Source of the DNA: Bacteroidales bacterium
GTDB lineage: Bacteria > Bacteroidota > Bacteroidia > Bacteroidales > Bacteroidaceae
Assembly (NCBI GenBank): GCA_004555425.1
Contig: SFID01000019.1
Location: 1 to 43,919, forward strand
Length of the DNA: 43,919 bases
Direction of reading: 5' to 3'
Part shown: piece after piece, positions 1 through 8,619 of the stretch
Layout of the letters: the number at the start of each line of letters is the position of its first letter
Position numbering within the stretch: the first letter of the stretch is position 1
The notes under the pieces: generated by a model
What the model was told of the DNA's origin: nothing
The model's database searches: none
Seen by the model: the letters and a program-made list of their open reading frames with translations, nothing else
Translations under genes and position numbers: made by a program

Positions 1-1
1 A

Positions 2-109
2 TGGCAGACGTGCAAGGAGGAAGGCATCCGCTTCGCTTACCATTATCGCTCCACACGCACTGGCGACACCGTGATGGTGATTGTGCTTGAGCCTTCGGAT
101 TATCGGTGA
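2..109 (+). CDS. C-terminal fragment of an unidentified protein
   Basis: An open frame enters from the left edge and stops with TGA at 107-109. It gives 35 residues ending in VIVLEPSDYR. The composition (aromatic, charged, a hydrophobic VMVIVLE strand) looks like real protein rather than noise, and the frame is plus strand, so it converges on yebC. I do not recognise the family. The start lies outside the window. Confidence 0.5.
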   Translation, partial: WQTCKEEGIRFAYHYRSTRTGDTVMVIVLEPSDYR

Positions 110-119
110 CTTGCCGGTC

Positions 120-294
120 GCTGCGCTCCCTAGTTTCAACGGAAGCCTGCGGCTTCCTGGTTTCAGGGAATCCCTTCGGGCTTCCCTGTTTCAACGCAGC
201 CTGCGGCTGCTGGCTCGATAGTCTATTTATATAGGAAGGGAAATTCCTAATTCCTAATTCCTAATTCCTAATTCCTAATTCCTAATTCCTAATT
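120..294. repeat. Small-hairpin array followed by (ATTCCTA)n heptamer tract
   Basis: This intergenic stretch contains a run of tiny palindromes, for example GGAAGCC-tgc-GGCTTCC and GCAGCC-tgc-GGCTGC, separated by short links of the type 'tttcaac' or 'ggtttca'. An ATAGTCTAT-like link follows, then 7 perfect head-to-tail copies of ATTCCTA at 243-291 plus ATT. Related pieces recur near 11000-11190, 25745-25890 and 28972-29002 in this window, so this is a dispersed composite repeat. No coding capacity is seen. Confidence 0.75.
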
Positions 295-295
295 G

Positions 296-332
296 AAAAA
301 GGGGCTGTGCCAAAGATGACACAGCCCCTTTT
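296..332 (-). terminator. Intrinsic terminator of yebC (possibly bidirectional)
   Basis: The arms GGGGCTGTG (301-309) and CACAGCCCC (320-328) form a 9-bp stem with a 10-nt loop. AAAAA lies on the left (a U-tract for minus-strand transcripts) and TTTT on the right. It sits 14 bp beyond the yebC stop codon and could also stop the incoming plus-strand gene. Confidence 0.85.
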
Positions 333-345
333 CCCGTTTTATGGT

Positions 346-1077
346 TTATTCGTCTTCGCCAGCCATATTGGTATAGACGGTCTGCACATCGTCGAAGTCT
401 TCTAGGCGTTCCACCATCTTGTCGATGGTCTCGCGCTCCTCGGGACTTACTTTCTTGAGATCGTTGGGGATGTAGGTGAACTCAGCGCCCACTACTTCGA
501 AGCCGTTCTCCTCGAGGTGCTTCTGAATCATGCTGAAAGCCTTGGGGTCGCCGTAGATGGTGACGCTGCCTTCTTCCTCGTCGATGTCGTACTCGTCTTC
601 CACGCCGTAGTCAATGAGGTCGAGGATGAGTTCGTCCATATCAATGCCGTCTTTCTGCTTGAAGGAGAACACGGCCTTGTGGTCGAAGAGATAGGCCAAG
701 GAGCCCATGGTGCCGAGGTTGCCGTTGAACTTATTGAAAACCGAACGAACATCGCCGACGGTACGGGTGGGGTTGTCGGTCAGCGTATCCACGAAGATGG
801 CCACACCGTGAGGGCCGTAGCCTTCGTAGGTCATTGTCTTGTAGTCGCTCTGATCCTTGCCCATTGCGTTCTTGATGGCGCGGTCGATGTTGTCCTTCGG
901 CATGTTCTCGCGCTTGGCCGTAGCAATGATAGCACGGAGGGCGGGATTGTTTTCGGGCTCGGGACCGCCAGCCTTGACGGCAACGGCAATCTGCTTACCG
1001 ATTTTGGTAAAGGTGCGGGCCATGTGACCCCAACGTTTCAGTTTCGCTGCTTTGCGATATTCAAATGCTCTTCCCAT
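346..1077 (-). CDS. yebC: YebC/PmpR (TACO1-like) family protein
   Basis: The protein has 243 residues, the usual family length. Family hallmarks are the basic N-terminus (MGRAFEYRKAAKLKRWG), GYGPHG at about 86-91, TDNPTRT at 100-106 and the FNKFNG...MGSLAYLF segment at 114-131. The family was long annotated as DNA-binding transcriptional regulators. More recent work links YebC/TACO1 proteins to translation of difficult, proline-rich stretches, so a cytosolic translation role is plausible. It lies 63 bp downstream of pheT on the same strand and has its own strong terminator, so it may be co-transcribed with pheT. Nothing is unusual in the sequence. Confidence 0.95.
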   Translation of the reverse strand: MGRAFEYRKAAKLKRWGHMARTFTKIGKQIAVAVKAGGPEPENNPALRAIIATAKRENMPKDNIDRAIKNAMGKDQSDYKTMTYEGYGPHGVAIFVDTLTDNPTRTVGDVRSVFNKFNGNLGTMGSLAYLFDHKAVFSFKQKDGIDMDELILDLIDYGVEDEYDIDEEEGSVTIYGDPKAFSMIQKHLEENGFEVVGAEFTYIPNDLKKVSPEERETIDKMVERLEDFDDVQTVYTNMAGEDE

Positions 1078-1140
1078 TGTGAAAGTATTGTGTTGTTATT
1101 TAGATTGTATATTCCTTATTCAAGGGAGTCAACCCCTACT

Positions 1141-3612
1141 CTATCGGAGTTTGGCACCGATTTGCTTCTCGAGTTGGGTGATAATCTTTTGCATGATGGC
1201 GTCGGTCTGCTTGTCGCTCATGGTCTTGGTTTCGTCCTGCAGGATGAAGTTGACTGCGTAACTCTTCTTGCCAGCCTCAAGGTTCTTGCCCTCATAGACG
1301 TCGAAGAGAACGACAGAGCGGAGGAGCTTCTTCTCGCAAGCATAGGCCACGCGCTCAATGGCGGCAAACTCTACGCTCTTGTCCACGAGGAGGGCGAGGT
1401 CGCGGCTGACAGCGGGGAACTTGCTGATTTCGCGGAAGGAGACGCTGGCGTTGCGCACTTTCTTCATAAGCGCAGTCCAGTTGAGGTCGGCAAAATAGAC
1501 GGGCATCTCAATGCCGAGGCGGGCGGTGAGGGCGCGGCGCACAAGACCGAGTTCAACGAACACCTTGCCATTGCGGTCGGCAATCTGGAGGCTCTTGCCG
1601 AAGAGGTCGCTGCTACCGTTGCCGATGACGAGGCCGCCGAGGGGCAAACCGATGCGCTGAAGGATGTTCATCACGTAAGCCTTGAGTTCATAGACGCTGG
1701 TTTCTTCTGCGGGATGCGCCCACGAACCTTCAACGCGGTTGCCACATACCCAAAGTCCGAGGTGGCTGTCTTCGCTATATGGAGCCAAGGGGCGCTCGGG
1801 CGTGCTCTCCTTTGAGGCATCCATGTGGTAGCAGTTGCCCACCTCGAAGAGACGGAGGTTGGCCATCTTGCGGTTGGCATTGTGGGCTATAACCTCAAGG
1901 CCACCAAAGAGCAACGTGCCGCGGAGTACGCCGAGGTCGTTGCTCAGCGGGTTCATCAGGTGAACCAGCGAGGAGGGCGGACAGCATTCCAACCCTTCGT
2001 AGTAGGCCTCCTTCGTGAGGGAATTGTTGAGTATCTCGTTGAAACCTGCACCAACCAACTGCTCGCTGATGAGGTTGGCCAGTTTATTGCTGCGGTCAAC
2101 ATCGCCCTTGATATTGAGGCTGGACTTGACCGACGTGGGTATCTCTACATTATTATATCCGTAGATACGCAGGATATCCTCGATGACATCGCAGGGACGC
2201 TGCACATCAACACGATAAGCGGGGACAAGGAGAGAAAGGCCCTCGGCATCTTCCTTGACAATCTGCATCTCCAGACTGCTAACGATGGACTTCACAGTAG
2301 CGGCCGGGATTTCCTTGCCAATAAGGTCGTTGACCTGGGCATAACGAATGTTCACGGGGAATGCCTTTGCCAAACCTTCGGCCTCCACGTCCTTTATCTC
2401 CATCGAGATGGTGCCGCCCGCCAGTTCCTTGACGAGCATAGCAGCCTGCTTGAGGGCATAGATTTGTCCATCGGGGTCAATGCCACGCTCAAAGCGGAAG
2501 GAAGCATCGGTGCTGAGACCGTGGCGGCGCGCACTCTTGCGAATCCACGTGGGATGGAAGTAGGCGCTTTCCAGCACTACGTTGGTCGTGCCTTCGTAAG
2601 TGCCCGAGCCCTTGCCGCCAAATACGCCAGCGATGCACATGGGTTCTTCGGCATTGCAGATGGCGAGGTCGCGCTCGCTGAGTTTGTGCTCCTCGCCATC
2701 AAGGGTGACGAAGGGCGTGCCCTCGGGCAGGGTCTTGACAACGATACGCTGGCCCTTGATCATATCTGCGTCGAAGCAGTGGAGGGGCTGGCCGTACGCC
2801 ATCATTATATAATTGGTAATATCGACGATATTATTGATGGGGCGGAGGCCAATGGTGTTGAGTTTCTTCTGCAACCATTCGGGCGACTCCTTCACCTCGC
2901 AACCTTTAATGCTCACAGCACAATAGCGCGGGCAGGCTTCGGCATTCTCCACCTCAACGGCAATGTCAAGGTCGTGATTGTCCACACAGAAGCCCTCCAC
3001 GCTGGGACGGTGAAGGGCTGTCGGCTGACCGTTTTGCACAAGATAGGCATAGAGGTCGCGGGCCACGCCATAGTGCGAACAGGCATCGGCGCGGTTGGGC
3101 GTGATATCTACCTCGATGAGATAGTCGCTCTCGAGTTGGAAGTATTCCGCGGCAGGCATACCTACGGGCGTTTCTTCGGGAAGTATCATAATGCCATCGT
3201 GGCTCTGACCAATACCGATTTCGTCTTCGGCACAAATCATGCCGAGGCTTTCCACACCTCGCAGTTTGCTGCGCTTGATGGTGAAACTCTCGCCCTCGGG
3301 ACCATAGAGCACGGTGCCCAGGGTTGCCACGATTACTTTCTGGCCAGCGGCCACATTGGGCGCACCGCAAACAATCTGAGCGGGCTCGCCCGTGCCGAGG
3401 TCAACGGTGCAGATGTGCATGTGGTCGCTATTGGGATGGGCCTCGCAAGTGAGGACATGGCCCACGACAAGTCCCTTGAGACCGCCGCGCACGGACTCGA
3501 CCTCCTCCACGCCGCCTACTTCCAGTCCGATGGAGGTCAAGGCCTCGGCCACTTCCTGCGGCTGAAGGTTGAAGTCAACGTACTCTTTCAGCCAGTTGTA
3601 AGAAATATTCAT
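1141..3612 (-). CDS. pheT: Phenylalanyl-tRNA synthetase beta subunit
   Basis: The protein has 823 residues starting MNISYNWLKEYVDF, the standard beta-subunit start. The open frame runs a further 90 codons upstream, but that stretch is low-quality sequence and overlaps the neighbouring gene, so the internal ATG at 3612 was chosen. An N-terminal EMAP/OB tRNA-binding domain (about 40-155) is followed by B3/B4 and B5 domains with FRFERGIDPDG, and a C-terminal ferredoxin-like anticodon-binding domain (ISKFPAVSRDLALLVD). It pairs with PheS, which is not in the window, to charge tRNA-Phe in the cytosol. A -7 element lies about 50 bp upstream. Confidence 0.97.
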   Translation of the reverse strand: MNISYNWLKEYVDFNLQPQEVAEALTSIGLEVGGVEEVESVRGGLKGLVVGHVLTCEAHPNSDHMHICTVDLGTGEPAQIVCGAPNVAAGQKVIVATLGTVLYGPEGESFTIKRSKLRGVESLGMICAEDEIGIGQSHDGIMILPEETPVGMPAAEYFQLESDYLIEVDITPNRADACSHYGVARDLYAYLVQNGQPTALHRPSVEGFCVDNHDLDIAVEVENAEACPRYCAVSIKGCEVKESPEWLQKKLNTIGLRPINNIVDITNYIMMAYGQPLHCFDADMIKGQRIVVKTLPEGTPFVTLDGEEHKLSERDLAICNAEEPMCIAGVFGGKGSGTYEGTTNVVLESAYFHPTWIRKSARRHGLSTDASFRFERGIDPDGQIYALKQAAMLVKELAGGTISMEIKDVEAEGLAKAFPVNIRYAQVNDLIGKEIPAATVKSIVSSLEMQIVKEDAEGLSLLVPAYRVDVQRPCDVIEDILRIYGYNNVEIPTSVKSSLNIKGDVDRSNKLANLISEQLVGAGFNEILNNSLTKEAYYEGLECCPPSSLVHLMNPLSNDLGVLRGTLLFGGLEVIAHNANRKMANLRLFEVGNCYHMDASKESTPERPLAPYSEDSHLGLWVCGNRVEGSWAHPAEETSVYELKAYVMNILQRIGLPLGGLVIGNGSSDLFGKSLQIADRNGKVFVELGLVRRALTARLGIEMPVYFADLNWTALMKKVRNASVSFREISKFPAVSRDLALLVDKSVEFAAIERVAYACEKKLLRSVVLFDVYEGKNLEAGKKSYAVNFILQDETKTMSDKQTDAIMQKIITQLEKQIGAKLR

Positions 3613-3661
3613 ATAGGGATTTCGGTTGTTATTAGACGATTGATTCTGAATTTTTGACCTG

Positions 3662-3669
3662 CAAAAGTA
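3662..3669 (-). promoter_or_regulatory. Candidate pheT promoter (-7 element)
   Basis: On the minus strand this reads TACTTTTG, matching the Bacteroidota -7 consensus TAnnTTTG, 49 bp before the pheT start codon. No TTG is found at the expected -33 distance, so the match rests on one box. Confidence 0.45.
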
Positions 3670-3766
3670 ATGATTTTTCACAGAAGAAAGGCATTCCGCG
3701 CTAGGAAAACTGCGTATTGCCCGTGGAAGCAAGGGAAGAGCAAGGGAAAACGCGCGGGCAAATACC

Positions 3767-4993
3767 TCAAAGGCCAAGGGGCTGGATGCGCGAGCGCACC
3801 CGTTTGGAGATTTCGAGGAACATATAGCCAGGTGTCCCTTTCTGGAGTTTCTCCTTGTGCTTCTCGTAATTGTTGGCTGCATATTGTTTGGCCTTGTCGA
3901 AGGTCATGCGCGAGGCTTGCTTTTGGCTCATACCGACCATCGTGGAGTCCAGTTTCTCATCGGGGAAATAGTCGTCCAGGTCCACATCGCCAATCATGGT
4001 GGTTTCGATAAAAGTCAGGTCCTTGCGCTTGTTATCGGAATAGTAGCCCACAAACATGTGGCCAGGTGTGCGCACCAAGATGGGCGTAATGTTGATGGCT
4101 CGGAGCAAGGAGGCAAAGAGCACACTGCCGTCCACGCAGTTGATTTGCGAAGAGCGCAAAGCGTCATTGAAGGGGCGGACGCGCTGCGAGAATATCACAT
4201 TGCTCGAAAGGCTGGTGTTGCTGATACTGCTGTAACGAAACTTGCGCTGCTGCAGGACGTGCCAAAGGGCATAAACCTGTTTATCTACAGAGGCTGCCGT
4301 GCCTGTCTGGTAGCCCTGAAAGCGCCGAACAATGCGGGTGTTGAGTGCCTCGCGCAAAATCTCGTCTATCTGGGGATTGTCTTCATTGACATACGCGGCA
4401 AAGAGAATGCCCGTATTGCGATAGCCGCGATTGCCGCCGGGCCACGTGCGATAGTAGCCCAACAAGCACTCGCCCACTGCGCGCATAGACATTGTGCGAT
4501 GGTGTGTACCGAGTTGCTGCCGCCCAAGCGTGACCGCAGCCACTACGTTGATAGGCTGGGCCTGCCCGTTCTGTCGCAGTTTTTCGTAGTCCCACAACAC
4601 CTCGGGGTAAATCGTATAATCGGTATTGGCCTTGGGCAGAACGAACTCGGAGACGCTTTGCTGGAAAAAGGGTGTAGCCGACAGTTCCACCCTGACGCGC
4701 GAATCTGCGCGCTGATTGTGCACCACAATGGCGAAGGGCGACTTGGGGTTGCCCACGTAATGGGTCGCTGTGGGCGGAACCAGGAGGGTGTCGGTCGTAG
4801 CCGTACTGAGTATGGCGGAGGGGAAGATATTCCCACCCAGTTGGTCGGCAATCTCAAAAGGCGGCGCATCGTCCTGACAACGATATACGCCAAAAGCAAT
4901 GCCCACAAGCAGCAGCATTGTGAGAATACCGAAAAGGAAACTCCAACGGCTACACAGGAAGAAGCGGAAGAAGGAGGGCATACGCATAGACAT
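3767..4993 (-). CDS. Membrane-anchored transglutaminase-like protein
   Basis: The protein has about 408 residues. A basic N-terminus and one hydrophobic segment (FLFGILTMLLLVGIAFGVY) suggest an N-terminal anchor with the rest outside the cytoplasm. The middle third is beta-rich. The C-terminal half has the transglutaminase-like triad arrangement: Cys in SQINCVDGSVLFASLL (about 286), His in TPGHMFVGYY (about 312) and an acidic position in FIETT (about 330). Such domains act as cysteine proteases or amide-forming enzymes; the substrate here is unknown. The longest frame begins with TTG; I chose the next ATG at 4993, and two further ATGs follow within four codons. It lies 154 bp upstream of pheT, same strand, with no clear functional link. 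Confidence 0.7.
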   Translation of the reverse strand: MSMRMPSFFRFFLCSRWSFLFGILTMLLLVGIAFGVYRCQDDAPPFEIADQLGGNIFPSAILSTATTDTLLVPPTATHYVGNPKSPFAIVVHNQRADSRVRVELSATPFFQQSVSEFVLPKANTDYTIYPEVLWDYEKLRQNGQAQPINVVAAVTLGRQQLGTHHRTMSMRAVGECLLGYYRTWPGGNRGYRNTGILFAAYVNEDNPQIDEILREALNTRIVRRFQGYQTGTAASVDKQVYALWHVLQQRKFRYSSISNTSLSSNVIFSQRVRPFNDALRSSQINCVDGSVLFASLLRAINITPILVRTPGHMFVGYYSDNKRKDLTFIETTMIGDVDLDDYFPDEKLDSTMVGMSQKQASRMTFDKAKQYAANNYEKHKEKLQKGTPGYMFLEISKRVRSRIQPLGL

Positions 4994-5040
4994 AGTCAAA
5001 TTAGGTAGGTTCTAAGAGATAAGTAGCAAACGGCCGCAAC

Positions 5041-7395
5041 CTACAATCCGCAGAGCATTGCTATTCGATACACCAAGAAGGCTGCGACATAGGCCACGCA
5101 GGTGGTATAAACGCTCGTGAACACGGCATATCGCCAATGGCCACTCTCGGCGCGGATAGCTGCAATCGTGGCCAAGCAGGGGAAATACAACAGGGCGAAA
5201 ACCAGATAACTCAGCGCGCCTGCCGCAGTAATGCCGCTTTGGCGCAAGGCATCGCCCAGACGCTGGGTGGTGGCAGCAGCGGCCACTTCTTCATCACCAC
5301 CTGCTTCTGCCTCTTCGGCTTCGGCATCTGTGGGGCAATTATAGAGCACGCCGAGCGAGGTTACCATCAACTCCTTGGCACCCGTTCCCGCCACAAGGCC
5401 CACACCCATATGCCAATCGTAGCCCAAAGGCTCGATGATGGGGCTGATGGCGTGGCCCACCTGTCCTAGCCAGGACTGTTCCTGCTGCTGGGCGGGCGTA
5501 ATGTTCGGGTCATCGCTATGGGGGAAATACCCCAAGGCCCAGATAACGATACTAGCCACGAGGATGATACCGCCCATCTTGTTGAGGTATTCGCGACCTT
5601 TCTCCCAAGTATGGCGCAGGATGGCACTCGCCACGGGCATTCGATAGGGCGGCATTTCCATGACAAAGTGGCTCTGCTCTCCGCGATGGAAGAGGCGCTG
5701 CAGCCCCGTGGCGGCCAAAGCGGCCACCAAAATACCGCCTGCATAAAGGCCAAGCATCACCAGCGCGGCATGGTCGGGAAAGAAGGCGGCACTCAGAATG
5801 GTATAGACGGGCAGGCGCGCCGAACACGACATGAAGGGGAGCACCATCATGGTCATCAAGCGGCTCTTGCGGTTTTCAATGGTGCGCGTGGCCATCACGG
5901 CGGGCACGCTGCAACCGAAGCCCATCAGCATGGGCACGAAGGATTTCCCATGTAGTCCGATGCGACGGAACAACGGGTCGGCCAAAAGGGCGGCGCGCGA
6001 CAAATAGCCGGAATCTTCGAGGATGGAAATGAAGAAATACAATATTAATATATTAGGTAGGAACACGATGACGCTACCCACGCCACCGATAATACCATCT
6101 ACCAAAAGGTCGCGCACCATTCCATGAGGCAGTAGGTCATTCAACCAATCGGCCAAAGCGTGTACACCACTATCCATCCAGTCCATCGGATACGCACCCA
6201 AGGAGAAGGTGGCATAGAAAATGAATCCCATCAACAGGAAGAAAAGCATGTAGCCCAGCGGCGAACTAACCACCCAGCGGTCTGCCCAAGCCGTCCACCG
6301 ATGTGCCCTACCCTCGCGTATCTCGTAGATACCATCCAAGAGGGCATGCACTGCGGCATGCGGGTCGTTCTGCTGGCGCTTTCCCAACGATGTCTCTATC
6401 TTCGGACGTGCCGCCACGCCCTTGGACTTTCCCTTTGACGAAGCAAGCATACCTATTTGAGAAGCAAAGGGTTGCACAACTGCTTCTTTTGCCGTTGACT
6501 GTTTCTTCTGGTGAGCCTGGCAAATGGCTTCACGCAAGGTTTGCTGCACACCCTTTCCCTTACTGGCCACGGTCGGAACAACGGGCATACCCAGCCGTTC
6601 GGCGAGCGCTTCCACATCCAACTGGCTGCCGCTCTGCTGGAACTCGTCGTACATATTCAGGGCGCCCACCATAGGGATGCCCTTGGCCTGCAGTTGAAGA
6701 GTGAGCAGGAGGTTGCGCTCAAGATTCGTGACATCGAGCACGTTGATAATGACATCGATATTTCCCTTGCTGAGTTCGTTGGCCACGAAGGCTTCTTCGG
6801 GACTGAAGGCGCGCAGAGAATAGGTGCCGGGCAGGTCGATAATGCGCAAGGGATGGCCTTCAAAATTAACGCGTCGCACCACGCTGCCCACGGTGATGCC
6901 GGCGTAGTTGCCCGTGCGCTCATGGCTGTCGCTGGCCACGTTGAAGAAGGCCGTCTTGCCGCAATTAGGATTGCCTATTAAGGCGAGTGTCAGTTCGCCC
7001 TCCACGGCCTCATCATCGGCCTCTTGATTGCCGTTTCCGCAAGCACTGCATCCATGGCAGTGGGTGGCATCGCAACTCATCGGCCGTTGTCCACTGGTGC
7101 CGCCACCGGCATAATGCCATGCGGGTGCTTCGTCTGCGGCGCTGCCTTCGCTGGCAGCCAGTGCCTCGCTCATGGTTGGAGCCACACTTATCTGTTGCGC
7201 TTCGCTGCGGCGCAAGGCCACCTTCTGCCCCAACATAGCATAAACAATAGGAGTGCCGAGGGGCGAACTGTAACTACAGGTCACCTCCTGGCCAGGCACG
7301 AAGCCCATCTCCTCCAACCTGAGACGGAAGGAGGGACTGCCCTGCACAGTCGCTATGTAAGCGGTCTGTCCTTTATGTAGTTGTGATAGATTCAC
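5041..7395 (-). CDS. feoB: Ferrous iron transporter, FeoA-FeoB fusion
   Basis: The protein has 784 residues and imports Fe2+ across the inner membrane. Residues 1-72 form a FeoA (SH3-like) domain. Residues 105-125 are a Cys/His-rich linker with C108, H112, C113, H114, C116 and C119. The FeoB G domain has G1 GNPNCGKT (141-148), G3 DLPGT and G4-type NMYDE. About 10 membrane segments follow, with GFGCSVPAVMATRTIE and GTGAKELMVTSLGVLY gate regions. FeoA-FeoB fusions are common in Bacteroidota. The start codon is GTG at 7395, the first codon that gives the complete FeoA domain. A MITE-like repeat occupies the region 38 bp upstream. There is no separate feoA or feoC in the window. Confidence 0.95.
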   Translation of the reverse strand: MNLSQLHKGQTAYIATVQGSPSFRLRLEEMGFVPGQEVTCSYSSPLGTPIVYAMLGQKVALRRSEAQQISVAPTMSEALAASEGSAADEAPAWHYAGGGTSGQRPMSCDATHCHGCSACGNGNQEADDEAVEGELTLALIGNPNCGKTAFFNVASDSHERTGNYAGITVGSVVRRVNFEGHPLRIIDLPGTYSLRAFSPEEAFVANELSKGNIDVIINVLDVTNLERNLLLTLQLQAKGIPMVGALNMYDEFQQSGSQLDVEALAERLGMPVVPTVASKGKGVQQTLREAICQAHQKKQSTAKEAVVQPFASQIGMLASSKGKSKGVAARPKIETSLGKRQQNDPHAAVHALLDGIYEIREGRAHRWTAWADRWVVSSPLGYMLFFLLMGFIFYATFSLGAYPMDWMDSGVHALADWLNDLLPHGMVRDLLVDGIIGGVGSVIVFLPNILILYFFISILEDSGYLSRAALLADPLFRRIGLHGKSFVPMLMGFGCSVPAVMATRTIENRKSRLMTMMVLPFMSCSARLPVYTILSAAFFPDHAALVMLGLYAGGILVAALAATGLQRLFHRGEQSHFVMEMPPYRMPVASAILRHTWEKGREYLNKMGGIILVASIVIWALGYFPHSDDPNITPAQQQEQSWLGQVGHAISPIIEPLGYDWHMGVGLVAGTGAKELMVTSLGVLYNCPTDAEAEEAEAGGDEEVAAAATTQRLGDALRQSGITAAGALSYLVFALLYFPCLATIAAIRAESGHWRYAVFTSVYTTCVAYVAAFLVYRIAMLCGL

Positions 7396-7432
7396 TTCGT
7401 ATATTTTATTGCTATACAGATTGTTATTGATT

Positions 7433-7590
7433 GGTCTACACGTCCTTCATTCTTGGATATGTTCACGTATCTTGGCCATCTCTTTTTGCTTTTCTTTCAG
7501 TCACGTAGCCCGCTACGCTCCTCCATAGAAAACAAAACGCTACGGCACGATAGCCGCGAATACATCGGAAGCTAATTTATAGAACCTACG
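7433..7590 (-). repeat. MITE-like element, decayed copy upstream of feoAB
   Basis: Read on the minus strand, this copy begins TAGGTTCTATAAATTAGCTT and carries the shared internal block GGAGCGTAGCGGGCTACGTG. It then continues with sequence related to the 9880-9930 copy (GCAAAAAGAGATGG). The far terminal repeat is degraded to GTGTAGACC, so it looks like an old insertion. It fills most of the 232-bp gap between the feoAB start and the upstream kinase gene, so any feoAB promoter must lie in or next to it. Confidence 0.7.
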
Positions 7591-7627
7591 ATTCTGGAAG
7601 GGCTGGTTCTTCGTTTGAACTGCCCTG

Positions 7628-8617
7628 CTAGTACAAGAAATCGATAGCTTCAGGCAGGATGGTCACCTCAAACGGACCTTCGGGCGTTGTTATCACGCGG
7701 CCGTCAAGACTCATCGGTGCATGGCGCATGCCTTCATCGAAACGAATGTGCCGACTGCGCCAGACGCTCACGCCGCGGTGACCAAGAAACCGCCCTGTAT
7801 AGAGCAACCACAGCCCGTGAAAAAGATGCGTCAGGCGGGGATGCGAAACGAGGCTCAGGTCAAGTTGCCCGTTGTAGGGGACAGCACTGGGCGTTTGCCC
7901 GTAGCCATGGGCCGAACCAATACAGAGGGTCATGCCATAGCGGTCAACGTGCTCGCCGCCCGTGGTGAACTTATAGTGGAAACGCTTCCTGCGAAACAGC
8001 ATCGCAATCGTGCCAAACAGGTAGGCCAGCGGGTGCAGTCCCCACATTTTGCTAGCCACCTTGGCCACGCTTCTGTGAAAATCCACGATAGATGCTACCG
8101 TGCCTATATTCAAGCAATTAAGGAAATATTCCTCTTGTAATGGTTCAACACGTTCGCGCACCATTCCGATGCGCATTGCCAGTTCGCGATAAGCCGCGCG
8201 CTTGGTGGGAACAGCCGTATTGGGCAGTATGCGGAGCACGCCTATATCTATACGGCGCACGCGCTCCTCTATCAGATGGTCAATGGTTTCCTTGTAACGG
8301 CCTATCTCCATACCCCAATAGCGGGCAAAGTCATTGCCATAGCCGCCAGGGATAACTCCCAGCCTTGGCCACTCCTCGCGCGGCACACCACTGCGCACAA
8401 TCCCACAGAGAGCGTGGCTCAGGGCCGCATCGCCGCCCACCACAATGATATTCCTGACACCATGGCGCGCCATCATCGAAGCCAGACGCTCCACTGCGCC
8501 AGGTCCGTCACTCTGCACGTAGTCGTAGTCCACACCGCGCTCTTCAAGATAGCGGCGTATCTTTTTCCAGCGACGATGGCCGCCTTCGTTGGGACAATAT
8601 ATTATACTCCAGGACAT
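7628..8617 (-). CDS. Diacylglycerol/lipid kinase-family protein with altered GGDGT motif
   Basis: The protein has 329 residues of the DAGK catalytic (YegS/DgkB/sphingosine kinase-like) fold. The nucleotide-binding region reads VVGGDAALSHAL where the family normally has GGDGTxxE/V, and GVIPGGYGNDFAR where IPxGTGNDFAR is usual. The C-terminal half has the beta-sandwich with MSLDGR in place of the usual DGE. The family phosphorylates membrane lipids. Loss of the Gly-Thr of GGDGT makes activity uncertain, so it may be a low-activity or regulatory homologue. Its stop and the miaA stop-side are arranged head to tail with only 2 bp between miaA's end and its start, so the two genes form an operon with miaA first. 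Confidence 0.8.
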   Translation of the reverse strand: MSWSIIYCPNEGGHRRWKKIRRYLEERGVDYDYVQSDGPGAVERLASMMARHGVRNIIVVGGDAALSHALCGIVRSGVPREEWPRLGVIPGGYGNDFARYWGMEIGRYKETIDHLIEERVRRIDIGVLRILPNTAVPTKRAAYRELAMRIGMVRERVEPLQEEYFLNCLNIGTVASIVDFHRSVAKVASKMWGLHPLAYLFGTIAMLFRRKRFHYKFTTGGEHVDRYGMTLCIGSAHGYGQTPSAVPYNGQLDLSLVSHPRLTHLFHGLWLLYTGRFLGHRGVSVWRSRHIRFDEGMRHAPMSLDGRVITTPEGPFEVTILPEAIDFLY

Positions 8618-8619
8618 CT

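Noticed and set aside
1825..3657. A 610-codon open frame on the plus strand
   Set aside because: It is the antisense shadow of pheT, with no recognisable domain.
5004..5014. GGTAGGTTCTA upstream of the transglutaminase-like gene, matching the MITE terminus
   Set aside because: It is only 11 bp, with no second end and no internal MITE sequence nearby. It could be chance.
7396..7627. Insertion sequence or transposase gene associated with the MITE copies
   Set aside because: No transposase-like frame is found at this or any other copy in the window; all copies are under 260 bp.
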